DNA of 64,000 bases from Paenibacillus brevis (GTDB lineage Bacteria; Bacillota; Bacilli; Paenibacillales; Paenibacillaceae). The translations under genes were made by a program, and so were the position numbers. This document shows, piece by piece, positions 7,817-16,641 of this stretch. The DNA is taken from the NCBI RefSeq assembly GCF_018919145.1, contig NZ_JAHLQJ010000002.1, forward strand, positions 248,001 to 312,000, read 5' to 3'. How positions within the stretch are numbered: position 1 is the stretch's first letter; every line of letters starts with the position of its first letter. The notes under the pieces were generated by a model that was given only the letters and a program-made list of their open reading frames with translations, had not been told where the DNA came from and made no database searches.

Positions 7817-9628
7817 ATGAAAAAACGCTTTAGATTCCGGACACTCATTAACGATATTCCGCTGAATTATAAATTTATACTGATCTACGTAATCGGCGTA
7901 CTGCTGCCTATTATGGTGATTAACATCGTGTTTCTGGACGAGATGACCGGAATTATCAAGGAACGGGAGGAGCAAAACCTTGAAATCTCGCTCGAACGGG
8001 CCAGAAAAGATATTCACGATTATATCGACGGCGGGGTAGCGGTAGGCCATGCGCTTAGCACGGATAAGATGCTATATGAAACGCTGGACAGAAGTTACGA
8101 AGGTGCGATCGAGTTTTACGAAATGTTCAACGATCAGCTGCGGTATCGGGTCAAAAGTTATATACCGGTCAATAATCAAATTCAGAGGATCAGCATTTTT
8201 ACGGATAATGACACAATTGTACCTGGCGGGGATTATCAAAAGCTCGATGACAATGTGAAGAATAGCGACTGGTATCGGCTGTGGCAGCAATCGACGCTCC
8301 CTGTACTGGTGGCGGCCTATCGGGCGACCGTAGCCAATAGCGCCACTGTGACAGGGCCTTATCTCAGCGTGATTGAGGACATGGATTACTTTGACACTTA
8401 CAGTACATATGACAAGCTGCTTCGTATTGATATCGACTTGAGCAAAATTTACGATGTCATCGTACGGGAGCAGGCTTATTTAAACCTGTACCTGGTCAAT
8501 GAGCGTAATGAGATCATTATGTCCGCAGACAGCGGCTACCAGCGGGGGGTTACCGATGCCTACCCGGTCTTTGAGCTTTCCGATAAAGAGAAGAACAAGG
8601 ACGTTCGTGTCATCTCCATCGGAACGGCCAGTTACGTAAAGGGCTGGAAGCTGATTGGCGTGACGCAGGGGAACCGGTTATCCAGTGCTATGCTCGATAT
8701 GCAGCTTTATGTGGGATTCATCGCGGCCATTATTACACTGTTTTCACTTATATTCATTTACATCATGCTCAGATCCTACAATTACCGGGTAAAACGCCTG
8801 TCCCGCCATATGCAAAAGGTTACCAACGAGAAATTCGACCTGATTCGGATCGATGAAGGGAACGATGAAATCGGCGGCTTGATCCAGAATTTCAATATCA
8901 TGACGGCCCAGATCAACTCTTTAATCAACAACGTATACAAGCTTGAGATTCAGAAAAAGGATTTGGAGATGGAACAGGTAAGGGCGGAATTGAACTTTTT
9001 GCAAAGCCAAATGAATCCGCATTTTCTGTTTAACACCTTGAATGCCATTTTGGTCGTGTGCACCAAAAATAATTATTCTGATGTGACCGATATAATCAAA
9101 AGCTTGTCCAAACTGCTCCGGAGACTGCTTGGCTGGAAAGAGGACATCGTGACACTGGAAGAGGAAATTTTATTCATCGAAATGTATCTCAAAATTGAGA
9201 AATTCAGGTTCCGGGACAAGTTCGAATACGAACTGGATATTGACCCGGAGGCACTCCTTTATAAGATACCTAAGATGAGCATCCAGCCGCTGGTGGAAAA
9301 TGCATGTAAACATGGGATCCAGGCGGTAGAGGGGGAGGGTATTGTCAAGATCGCAGCCTCCATATCGGACGACCGCCTCTGCATATCCGTACAGGACAAC
9401 GGCAAAGGCATCGAGCCGGAAAAGCGCCGTGAGATGCTCATATCCATGCGCAGCGAGAGTACATCCGGCAACAGCATCGGTATCCGCAATGTATACCGGA
9501 GACTTGAACTGTATTATGACGATCTCGTCCGGTTCGATATCGACAGCAAACCGAATCAAGGAACGACAGTGTCCTTTGAAATTCCGATCAGGCTGCTGGA
9601 CCATCAGGATTACCCGCAAGGAGAGTGA
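7817..9628 (+). CDS. YesM-type sensor histidine kinase
   Basis: 603 residues. A membrane segment lies at about 18-40, an extracytoplasmic sensor region follows to about 290, then a second membrane segment and a HAMP linker. The His_kinase domain has H402 in the LQSQMNPHFLFNTLNA box and is followed by an HATPase domain (N box PLVENACKHGIQ, G box DNGKGI, then SIGIRNVYRRL). This is the LytS/YesM architecture that in Bacillota senses extracellular sugars and partners YesN regulators. Here it probably senses xylan oligosaccharides and phosphorylates one or both flanking regulators. RBS: GGCAGGGTGG upstream. Repeat copy A separates it from the first regulator, so it may need its own promoter or read-through. 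Confidence 0.88.
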   Translation: MKKRFRFRTLINDIPLNYKFILIYVIGVLLPIMVINIVFLDEMTGIIKEREEQNLEISLERARKDIHDYIDGGVAVGHALSTDKMLYETLDRSYEGAIEFYEMFNDQLRYRVKSYIPVNNQIQRISIFTDNDTIVPGGDYQKLDDNVKNSDWYRLWQQSTLPVLVAAYRATVANSATVTGPYLSVIEDMDYFDTYSTYDKLLRIDIDLSKIYDVIVREQAYLNLYLVNERNEIIMSADSGYQRGVTDAYPVFELSDKEKNKDVRVISIGTASYVKGWKLIGVTQGNRLSSAMLDMQLYVGFIAAIITLFSLIFIYIMLRSYNYRVKRLSRHMQKVTNEKFDLIRIDEGNDEIGGLIQNFNIMTAQINSLINNVYKLEIQKKDLEMEQVRAELNFLQSQMNPHFLFNTLNAILVVCTKNNYSDVTDIIKSLSKLLRRLLGWKEDIVTLEEEILFIEMYLKIEKFRFRDKFEYELDIDPEALLYKIPKMSIQPLVENACKHGIQAVEGEGIVKIAASISDDRLCISVQDNGKGIEPEKRREMLISMRSESTSGNSIGIRNVYRRLELYYDDLVRFDIDSKPNQGTTVSFEIPIRLLDHQDYPQGE

Positions 9629-11172
9629 TGGATGTGAGATTTAAAGTTCTTTTGATCGACGACGAGCCGGGCGCTCTGGAAGGCATGCAACTGTGGATCG
9701 ATTGGGAAAAGCTTGGCTTTGAAGTTTGCGGTACTTGCTCCAACGGCGCCGAGGGGCTGAAAGTGATGGCGGAGCTTTCGCCGGATTTGGTCGTCACCGA
9801 TGTCAATATGCCGCTGATGAGCGGCCTTGAGATGATTGAAGAATGGCAGAAGAACGGGAACAAGAAAATCAGCTTCGCAATTATTAGCGGATACAGTGAG
9901 TTCGAGTATGCAAGAAAAGCAATGCGCTATGGCATCACTCATTATTTGTTAAAACCGGTTGAGCCGGAAGAAGCCGCCGAAGAGCTGAGGAAGATTTACA
10001 GCGAACTACTGCATGAGGCAGAAGAACAACAATGGAGCGAGATTGCATCCTTGGAGGAGCAGGTCTTTTTGATCAGACAGTTGCTTGAGAATTGCCCGGG
10101 TTCGGAAAGGGAATATCCGGACAGTCTGAGTACGTTGTCCGCTAGCAGGGAGGCATGGAACATCTGTCTAATTCTGACTGAGCCGGCCATGTATGCTGAG
10201 CTTAGGGGAATCACGGCGGGTTTGATTGCACAGGAGCAGGCGATGTTTCTGATCGACCTGGAAATGAACCGCTTAGGCATCGTGTTCGGATATTCACCTG
10301 ATCAGGGACAGGCGGACGGTATATGTCGGGTGCTCGCCGAATTTTCCGTGCGGTACAACGGACAGCGGGTAGTTGTGGCCATCGGTGCTCCCGAGGAATC
10401 GCTCTTGCATCTTGCAAACTGCTATAGAACCGCAGAAGAAGCGTTGAAATTCAAATTTTATGACCCCGATTACCCCGGGGTTATTTCTTATGCTTCAATT
10501 AAAAACAGGCATTTTCAATACCACTATGACCCGATACGGTTAGTGGATAACGCGATGGAGGCGCTAACTCTCTTGAATGCAGCCGGTTATCACGAAACGG
10601 TCACAGCTGAGGCAAACCTGTTTCGTGAATTGCCTCTCGCGCCCGAGATAGTCAAGAAGGCGCTCTTTCATTTAATGTACAAAATGAAAGAATACATGGA
10701 GGATTCCCTCGGCAAGAAGGCATCAGAAGCGCTGGTCAAATTGGACTTTTCCGCGTTGGATGCTTCGGTCATGGGCCTGAATGAATTTTTGAGTCTGTTG
10801 CTGAGCTTCGGTGACGAATGCATCGATTTGCTCAGCGAGGAACAAGAACTGAAATCACAGGGGATTGTGCAGGAGATCAACGAGTACATACGGGAGCATT
10901 ACCGGGAAGGGCTGACAATCAAGAAGCTGGCGGAACGCTTTTATTTGCATCCGGTCTACTTGGGGCAATTGCTGATGAAGAAAAACGGGGTCGGATTCAA
11001 TGAATGGGTGCATAACCTCCGGATCGAGGAGGCCTCCCGTCTGCTCCTGGAAAATAAGCATAAAAACAGTGAAATCGCGGAGCAGGTGGGCTATGTGAAC
11101 TACAGCCAATTCCTGAAGCAGTTCGAAAAACGGATGGGAATGTCTCCGGGCGAATATAAAAGCAGGAACTAA
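9628..11172 (+). CDS. Second YesN-type response regulator (receiver + AraC HTH)
   Basis: 514 residues from ATG 9628, which overlaps the kinase stop by one base (TGATG) behind AAGGAGAG. The receiver domain carries LLIDDEP, phosphoacceptor D58 in VTDVNMP and the lysine in YLLKPVE. The C-terminal AraC domain contains LAERFYLHPVYLGQLLMKKNG and SEIAEQVGYVNYSQFLKQFEK. Tight coupling to the kinase suggests this is its main partner. The first regulator shares the same plan but differs clearly in sequence, so two regulators flank one kinase. Confidence 0.87.
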   Translation: MDVRFKVLLIDDEPGALEGMQLWIDWEKLGFEVCGTCSNGAEGLKVMAELSPDLVVTDVNMPLMSGLEMIEEWQKNGNKKISFAIISGYSEFEYARKAMRYGITHYLLKPVEPEEAAEELRKIYSELLHEAEEQQWSEIASLEEQVFLIRQLLENCPGSEREYPDSLSTLSASREAWNICLILTEPAMYAELRGITAGLIAQEQAMFLIDLEMNRLGIVFGYSPDQGQADGICRVLAEFSVRYNGQRVVVAIGAPEESLLHLANCYRTAEEALKFKFYDPDYPGVISYASIKNRHFQYHYDPIRLVDNAMEALTLLNAAGYHETVTAEANLFRELPLAPEIVKKALFHLMYKMKEYMEDSLGKKASEALVKLDFSALDASVMGLNEFLSLLLSFGDECIDLLSEEQELKSQGIVQEINEYIREHYREGLTIKKLAERFYLHPVYLGQLLMKKNGVGFNEWVHNLRIEEASRLLLENKHKNSEIAEQVGYVNYSQFLKQFEKRMGMSPGEYKSRN

Positions 11173-11176
11173 AGTT

Positions 11177-11230
11177 TTGAAGGGTAATGCTTTAATTGTG
11201 TTATAGTTCGCTTTTGGCAGCGCTTTTACA
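11177..11230 (+). promoter_or_regulatory. Candidate promoter and cre-like site before the binding-protein operon
   Basis: TTGAAG (11177-11182) and TATAGT (11202-11207) are spaced by 19 bases. They are followed by a cre-like sequence around 11214-11230, with an AGCGCTTTTACA core and about 13 of 15 matches, overlapping the predicted start site. It would place the transporter and hydrolase genes under carbon catabolite repression. The -35 spacing is poor. Confidence 0.35.
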
Positions 11231-11295
11231 ATGAAGATGAGTCATTGAAAGGGCTTACAAACCCAAATGACTAAATCAATATGGAGGTGCTTTAA

Positions 11296-12990
11296 ATGGG
11301 GGGCAAGAAAAAATCGGTATTCCGGTTGAGCCTGATATTGCTGCTCTCGCTCGGTCTGGTTTTGTCGGCTTGCAGCGGCAACAATAAGGAAGCCGCCAAG
11401 AGCGGAAATAACGGACAGGTATCCGGAGAGAATTCCGAAAACGGGGTGGAACCGTTTGAAATTTCGGTGTTTATCGGTGAAGCCGGCCAACAACCGACAC
11501 CTGACAACAAGATCTACAAGTTGATAAAAGAGGAAACGGGAGCTTCCTTCAAATTTGAGTTCCTTGCAGGCGACATTGATCAAAAGCTCGGCGTTATGAT
11601 CGCAGGCGGCGATTATCCGGACATGATGACGGACAATCAGAAATTGAAGGCCGCAGGCGCATTTATTCCGCTGGAAGACTTGATTGAAGAGCATGCTCCG
11701 AATTTGAAGAAGCATTACGAGAAGTACTGGAACATGATGAAAGATCCTAATGACAACCATATCTACACCCTTCCTAACTATGGTGTTTATAATGCTGACC
11801 CCGATACGACTTGGTATTCAGGACCTGCCTTCTGGATCCAAAAGGACGTTTTGGCGGAAGCCGGATATCCTCAAGTGAAAACGTTGGATCAATACTTTGA
11901 TTTGATTAAGCAGTATAAGGAAAAACATCCGGATATCGACGGAACCCCGACGATCGGCTTTGAAATTCTGAACTATGACTGGAGAAACTGGGGGCTGTTC
12001 AATGCTCCGCAGCACTTGATCGGTCACCCGAATGACGGCGGCGTAGTTGTTAAAGATGGAGTAGCTGAAATTTTCGCGGATAAGGATTATGCGAAACAAT
12101 ACTACAAAAAGCTGAACGAGATGAATGCGGCCGGCGTCATCGACAAGGAGACATTTACTCAAAACTACGACCAGTATATGGCGAAAATTTCTAGCGGCGC
12201 AGTTCTAGGTATGTTTGATCAGCACTGGAACTTCCAAAGTGCAGAGGACGCGCTGACGACTCAGAAGAGATTTGAAAGACAATATGTTGGTCTTCCGCTT
12301 GTATATGATGAAAGCACAAGAGACCATTATAAGGATCGTCCGGCACTTAACCTGGACAACGGATTCGGGATTACAGTCAATGCATCCGAAGAACAAGCTA
12401 TAAGAATCATCAAACTGTTGGATACGTTGATTCAGGAAGATTGGCAAAGAATCTTCACCTGGGGTATTGAAGGCGAAGATTACATTGTCAATGAAGAAGG
12501 CCGTTTCATGAAAACGCAAGAACAACGTGATGCTTTTACCGACGGAACCTGGAAGCTGGCTAACAAAGCCGATGCCTTCTATGGCAGAGCTCCAAAAATG
12601 CAAGGCAAATTCTCGGATGGGAATTCCACGGATGCTGCCGCTCAACCGGAAGAATATCAAGCTGGCTTAGAAGAATACGACAAGAACTTCCTCGCGCAAT
12701 ATGGCTTTAACAGCTATGTCGATTTCTTCAGTGAAGCGCCTGAGAATGAAGTGGCTTACCCTGCATGGTCTGTAGACTTGATAGATAGCTCCGAGGCAAA
12801 AATCGTCAACACGAAGCAAAACGAATTATCTACGAAGTACTTGCCGAAGGCCATTCTCGCAAAGCCGGATGAATTCGAAAGTGTATGGAATGAATACGTT
12901 GGCGAAATTGGCAAGCTCAACATCAAGGCTTACGAGGATCGAATCAATGAAGTGCTGCAATGGAGAAGAGATACCTGGACAGTGAAATAA
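11296..12990 (+). CDS. Sugar ABC transporter binding lipoprotein (LplA type, probable aldouronate binding)
   Basis: 564 residues. The signal peptide ends in the lipobox LSAC, so the mature protein is anchored on the outer face of the membrane, followed by a charged linker rich in G, N and E. The rest is a long extracellular solute-binding protein of the LplA/YtcQ type, with sections such as EETGASFKFEFLAGDIDQKLGV. Two permease genes and two xylan hydrolases follow it, the arrangement described for the aldouronate utilisation cluster of Paenibacillus sp. JDR-2, so methylglucuronoxylo-oligosaccharides are the likely ligand. No ATPase gene is present; these systems normally share an MsmX-type ATPase encoded elsewhere. 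Confidence 0.85.
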   Translation: MGGKKKSVFRLSLILLLSLGLVLSACSGNNKEAAKSGNNGQVSGENSENGVEPFEISVFIGEAGQQPTPDNKIYKLIKEETGASFKFEFLAGDIDQKLGVMIAGGDYPDMMTDNQKLKAAGAFIPLEDLIEEHAPNLKKHYEKYWNMMKDPNDNHIYTLPNYGVYNADPDTTWYSGPAFWIQKDVLAEAGYPQVKTLDQYFDLIKQYKEKHPDIDGTPTIGFEILNYDWRNWGLFNAPQHLIGHPNDGGVVVKDGVAEIFADKDYAKQYYKKLNEMNAAGVIDKETFTQNYDQYMAKISSGAVLGMFDQHWNFQSAEDALTTQKRFERQYVGLPLVYDESTRDHYKDRPALNLDNGFGITVNASEEQAIRIIKLLDTLIQEDWQRIFTWGIEGEDYIVNEEGRFMKTQEQRDAFTDGTWKLANKADAFYGRAPKMQGKFSDGNSTDAAAQPEEYQAGLEEYDKNFLAQYGFNSYVDFFSEAPENEVAYPAWSVDLIDSSEAKIVNTKQNELSTKYLPKAILAKPDEFESVWNEYVGEIGKLNIKAYEDRINEVLQWRRDTWTVK

Positions 12991-13009
12991 GGCTTTGACT
13001 TTAAACGGA

Positions 13010-13042
13010 GAATGGAAGGCGTTCATCTGCCTTCCATTCTTT
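13010..13042 (+). terminator. Intercistronic hairpin between binding protein and permease
   Basis: GAATGGAAGGC pairs perfectly with GCCTTCCATTC around an 8-base loop and is followed by only TTT. It is probably a leaky terminator or an mRNA-stabilising structure giving more binding protein than permease. Confidence 0.65.
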
Positions 13043-13074
13043 CGAAAATAACAGGTTTTGGGGAGAAAAAAACT

Positions 13075-14034
13075 ATGGATCAGACCTTGAAAGAAGATCG
13101 AGCCGTCCAGAAGCCAAAAAAAGAAAAGAAGATTACCTGGTCCCTTATCAAAGATCAGAGTCAGTTGATATACATGTCCGTACCGTTACTGGCGTATATC
13201 ATATTGTTCGCCTATGTTCCGATTTGGGGCTGGACCATGGCTTTTCAGGACTATAAGCCCGCTAGAGATTTTAGCGAGCAGAAATGGGTAGGCTTTAAGC
13301 ATTTCGAGTTCCTTTTTAAAGACGACAGCTTCCTGCAGGTACTGCGAAATACACTGGCTATGAGTGTCATCAATCTGATTCTCGGCTTTACAACAGCCAT
13401 TATACTGGCATTGTTGCTGAACGAAATCAAAAAAGTACTTTGGAAAAGAACCGTACAAACGATTTCCTATCTTCCGCATTTTCTGTCCTGGATTATAGTA
13501 ACCGGGATTGTAGCGACAAGCTTGGCTTCGGACGGCATCATCAATGATCTCCTGATGAAGCTGAACCTGATCAACGAGCCGATCCAATGGCTCAGCGAAG
13601 GCAAGTATTTCTGGGGAATCGTCGGAGCGTCGCATGTTTGGAAGGAAGTCGGCTGGAATACGATTATATATTTGGCTGCGATGGCGTCGATCGACCCGGC
13701 ACTTTATGAAGCTGCAGATATTGACGGAGCAAGCCGCTACCGGAAAATGTTCCATGTCACATTGCCGGGCATTAAACCTACGATTGTGATTCTGTTGATT
13801 ATGCAGGTCGGCCACATTCTGGAGGCAGGCTTTGAAATCCAATATTTACTTGGCAACGGTCTTATTGTCGACTGGTCGCAAACGATCGACATCTTCGTAC
13901 TGAAATACGGGCTCGCTCAAGGAAACTATTCATTAGCTACTGCTGCCGGTATATTTAAAACGGTCGTTAGCGTAACGTTGCTGTTGATTGCCAACGGAGT
14001 CGCCAAACGGCTAGGGGAAGAGAGGCTGTTATAG
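13075..14034 (+). CDS. Sugar ABC transporter permease (LplB type)
   Basis: 319 residues with about six membrane helices and the EAA-loop signature (LYEAADIDGASRYRKMFHVTLPGI), the docking site for the transport ATPase. It pairs with the second permease two bases downstream. The start is the ATG at 13075, nine bases after GGGGAG; an in-frame ATG at 13012 lies within the hairpin and lacks a site. It should form the membrane channel for the xylan-oligosaccharide importer. Confidence 0.87.
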   Translation: MDQTLKEDRAVQKPKKEKKITWSLIKDQSQLIYMSVPLLAYIILFAYVPIWGWTMAFQDYKPARDFSEQKWVGFKHFEFLFKDDSFLQVLRNTLAMSVINLILGFTTAIILALLLNEIKKVLWKRTVQTISYLPHFLSWIIVTGIVATSLASDGIINDLLMKLNLINEPIQWLSEGKYFWGIVGASHVWKEVGWNTIIYLAAMASIDPALYEAADIDGASRYRKMFHVTLPGIKPTIVILLIMQVGHILEAGFEIQYLLGNGLIVDWSQTIDIFVLKYGLAQGNYSLATAAGIFKTVVSVTLLLIANGVAKRLGEERLL

Positions 14035-14036
14035 TT

Positions 14037-14996
14037 ATGGCAAACCAAACCATCAGCCCTGGGCCAGCATCTGCTGCCGCAGTGACCAGACCTGTCGGAA
14101 AGAGAAGTATTGAGCCGATCCTGTTCAATACCTTTAATGCCCTATTCATGCTTTGTCTAGTTATAGTCACGTTATATCCGTTTCTGAATACGATCGTTGT
14201 TTCCTTCAATGCGGGGAACGATACGATCCGCGGCGGCATTTATCTCTGGCCGAGAGAATTTACTTGGCAGAATTACAAGGCGGTATTCGCCTCAGGGACG
14301 ATCTACAATGCCTTCGGGATTTCGGTGGCAAGAACAGTGCTCTCAACCCTGCTGAATCTAGGGCTAACCACCATGCTGGCTTATACGCTGAGCCGCCGGG
14401 AATACGTATTCCGCAAACCGATCACTTTGGTTTTTATTCTGACGATGTATTTTAACGCCGGTTTAATTCCGGCATACTTCCTGATGAAGGATTTGCATTT
14501 GATTAATACATTCTGGGTATATGTCATTCCATCGATGATCAGCGCATTCAATATGATCGTTATTCGGACTTATATCGGAACGATCTCGGAAAGTTTGATC
14601 GAATCGGCAAGGATCGACGGGGCCGGGGATTTTAAAATCTTTGTGCGGATTATTTTCCCTCTTTGCAAGCCGGTATTGGCTACAATTGCCTTGTTCGTCG
14701 CCGTTGGAGCCTGGAACACATGGTTCGATGCATTTATCTACACCTCCTCGAGACAAGAACTCAGTACGATGCAATATGAACTGATGAAGCTGCTATCGTC
14801 CAGTATGAATGCCAACAACAACCCTTCGGTTGCTGCGGGAGCCGGAATGACGCAGGAGGCTGCTCAATCCATGGTAACGCCGATCTCGATCCGGGCTGCG
14901 GTTACCGTCGTTGCGTCCGTTCCGATTCTGCTGGTGTACCCATTCATGCAGAAGTACTTCGTCGTCGGTCTTAACGTAGGCAGCGTAAAGGAGTAA
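14037..14996 (+). CDS. Sugar ABC transporter permease (LplC/YtcP type)
   Basis: 319 residues, six predicted membrane helices, and the EAA motif ESLIESARIDGAGDFKIFVRIIFPL. The C-terminal ending GLNVGSVKE is typical of this permease class. It is coupled to the preceding permease (2-base gap) and to the GH43 gene (3-base gap), so all three are translated from one message. Confidence 0.87.
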   Translation: MANQTISPGPASAAAVTRPVGKRSIEPILFNTFNALFMLCLVIVTLYPFLNTIVVSFNAGNDTIRGGIYLWPREFTWQNYKAVFASGTIYNAFGISVARTVLSTLLNLGLTTMLAYTLSRREYVFRKPITLVFILTMYFNAGLIPAYFLMKDLHLINTFWVYVIPSMISAFNMIVIRTYIGTISESLIESARIDGAGDFKIFVRIIFPLCKPVLATIALFVAVGAWNTWFDAFIYTSSRQELSTMQYELMKLLSSSMNANNNPSVAAGAGMTQEAAQSMVTPISIRAAVTVVASVPILLVYPFMQKYFVVGLNVGSVKE

Positions 14997-14999
14997 AAC

Positions 15000-16556
15000 A
15001 TGGGGATAAACTCGATAAGCTATTCAAACCCGGTCCTGCCGGGATTTTACCCCGACCCGAGCATCGCTCGGGCCGGGGATGACTTTTATATGATCTGCAG
15101 TACTTTTGAATATTTCCCGGCCGTACCGATCTTTCACAGCCGGAATCTGGTGCATTGGAAGCAAATCGGTCATGTCCTGGACCGGGGAAGCCAACTGGAT
15201 CTTCGCAGCCGCCGCAGCTCGGACGGCATCTATGCGCCCACACTGAGATACCATGAAGGCATGTTCTATATGATTACGACGGATGTGCGCGGGATCGGTA
15301 ATTTTTACGTAACGGCCTCGAATCCTGCCGGCCCTTGGTCAGATCCGATCATGGTGCCGTACGGCGGTATTGACCCGTCCCTGTTCTTCGACGATGACGG
15401 CAAGGTTTACGTGACGGCCCAGCAGGGCGCGGATTACGACTCTCATGCGATCCAGTACGAGATCGACATTGCCACGGGGAATGCGCTGTCGGAGCCGGTA
15501 GTCATTTGGAGGGGGGACGGCGGTCCTTGGACGGAAGGCCCGCACTTGTACAAAATAAAAGGCATGTACTATATTATGACGGCCTCGGGCGGTACAGCGA
15601 AGGACCACCGGGAAATCATTGGCAGGAGCGCGAATCCCTACGGGCCGTTCGAGCTGTATCCGCCTCCGATTCTGACACATCGGGGGATAGAGCATCCGAT
15701 TCAGTATTTGGGCCACGCGGATCTGACCGTAGATTCAAAAGGTGACTGGTGGGCCGTATTTCTAGGTGTCCGGCTCGTCGATTCAGGATACAGCGTACTC
15801 GGCAGGGAGACTTTTCTCGCTCCCGTAACCTGGAATGATGAGGGATGGCCGATGATCGACAACAATGAAGGTACGGTAAACCTGGAAATGAGCGTGCCTC
15901 GGCTGCCGGGGGGAGCGGAGGAGTCGCTGTCCGCTCGGGCGGCAGTTTTTGAAGGCAAGGATGACTTCGAAGGACCGGAGCTTCCGTACGGCTGGACCTT
16001 TCTCCGCAACCCGGCGAAGGACAGCTGGTCTTTAAAGGAGCGGAGCAGTTGGCTGACCTTGCATGGCCAGTCCGCCGGGCTGAACGATGTCGGCCAGATT
16101 ACCTTTATCGGAAGACGACAGCAGCATTTGCAATCGGAATGGAGCACTTTGCTTGAATATGGCACGATCGGTGACGGCGAAGAGGCCGGGCTCTGCGCCA
16201 GAAGAGATGAAGACGCCCACTATGAAATCTTCCTGAGGCAAGAGGGCGGCAAGAAGTTTGTTGGCGCCAGACTGACTGAAAGAGGCGTATCAAGAATGGC
16301 GGCCGAGGTTCCTGTTGATACAGAAAGGGTGTTTTTTAAACTTCGGACGAGTGTCACCGATTATTCGCTGCTGTACTCTCTGGACGGGCAGGAGTGGGTT
16401 CTGCTCGGCGGAGGATCCGCAAGGGGGCTATCCCCGGAAGACTTCGTGAACAAAATGTGCTTTACCGGTGTGGTGATCGGGGTGTATGCCAGCGGGAACG
16501 GCAAGCCCTCTTCCGGAGCGGCTCAGTTTGACTGGTTCGAGACCTGGAACGGATAA
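15000..16556 (+). CDS. xynB: GH43 beta-xylosidase (possibly with arabinofuranosidase activity)
   Basis: 518 residues. The N-terminal five-bladed propeller carries the three GH43 acids: general base D19 in FYPDPS, pKa-modulating D125 in GGIDPSLF, and proton donor E179 in WTEGPHLYK. A C-terminal beta-sandwich domain (from about 320, starting near GKDDFEGPELPYGW) is of the type that completes the active site in xylosidases such as XynB3. With no signal peptide it would act in the cytoplasm, releasing xylose from imported oligosaccharides. RBS: AAAGGAG. Family members include arabinofuranosidases, so dual activity is possible. Confidence 0.87.
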   Translation: MGINSISYSNPVLPGFYPDPSIARAGDDFYMICSTFEYFPAVPIFHSRNLVHWKQIGHVLDRGSQLDLRSRRSSDGIYAPTLRYHEGMFYMITTDVRGIGNFYVTASNPAGPWSDPIMVPYGGIDPSLFFDDDGKVYVTAQQGADYDSHAIQYEIDIATGNALSEPVVIWRGDGGPWTEGPHLYKIKGMYYIMTASGGTAKDHREIIGRSANPYGPFELYPPPILTHRGIEHPIQYLGHADLTVDSKGDWWAVFLGVRLVDSGYSVLGRETFLAPVTWNDEGWPMIDNNEGTVNLEMSVPRLPGGAEESLSARAAVFEGKDDFEGPELPYGWTFLRNPAKDSWSLKERSSWLTLHGQSAGLNDVGQITFIGRRQQHLQSEWSTLLEYGTIGDGEEAGLCARRDEDAHYEIFLRQEGGKKFVGARLTERGVSRMAAEVPVDTERVFFKLRTSVTDYSLLYSLDGQEWVLLGGGSARGLSPEDFVNKMCFTGVVIGVYASGNGKPSSGAAQFDWFETWNG

Positions 16557-16571
16557 AGGGGAGGCAGAGAT

Positions 16572-16619
16572 ATGAATTCATGCCTAACCGAGTGGCCGCT
16601 CTCGCCAGGAAGTAAATAG
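16572..16619 (+). CDS. 15-codon open frame with strong ribosome site (uncertain)
   Basis: ATG at 16572, eight bases after GGGGAGG, opens a frame MNSCLTEWPLSPGSK ending in TAG. It lies alone between the GH43 gene and aguA. It could be a leader peptide, the stub of a lost gene, or chance; nothing in it identifies a family. Confidence 0.25.
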   Translation: MNSCLTEWPLSPGSK

Positions 16620-16641
16620 GAAATAGCAGGGGGAGCCTGAA

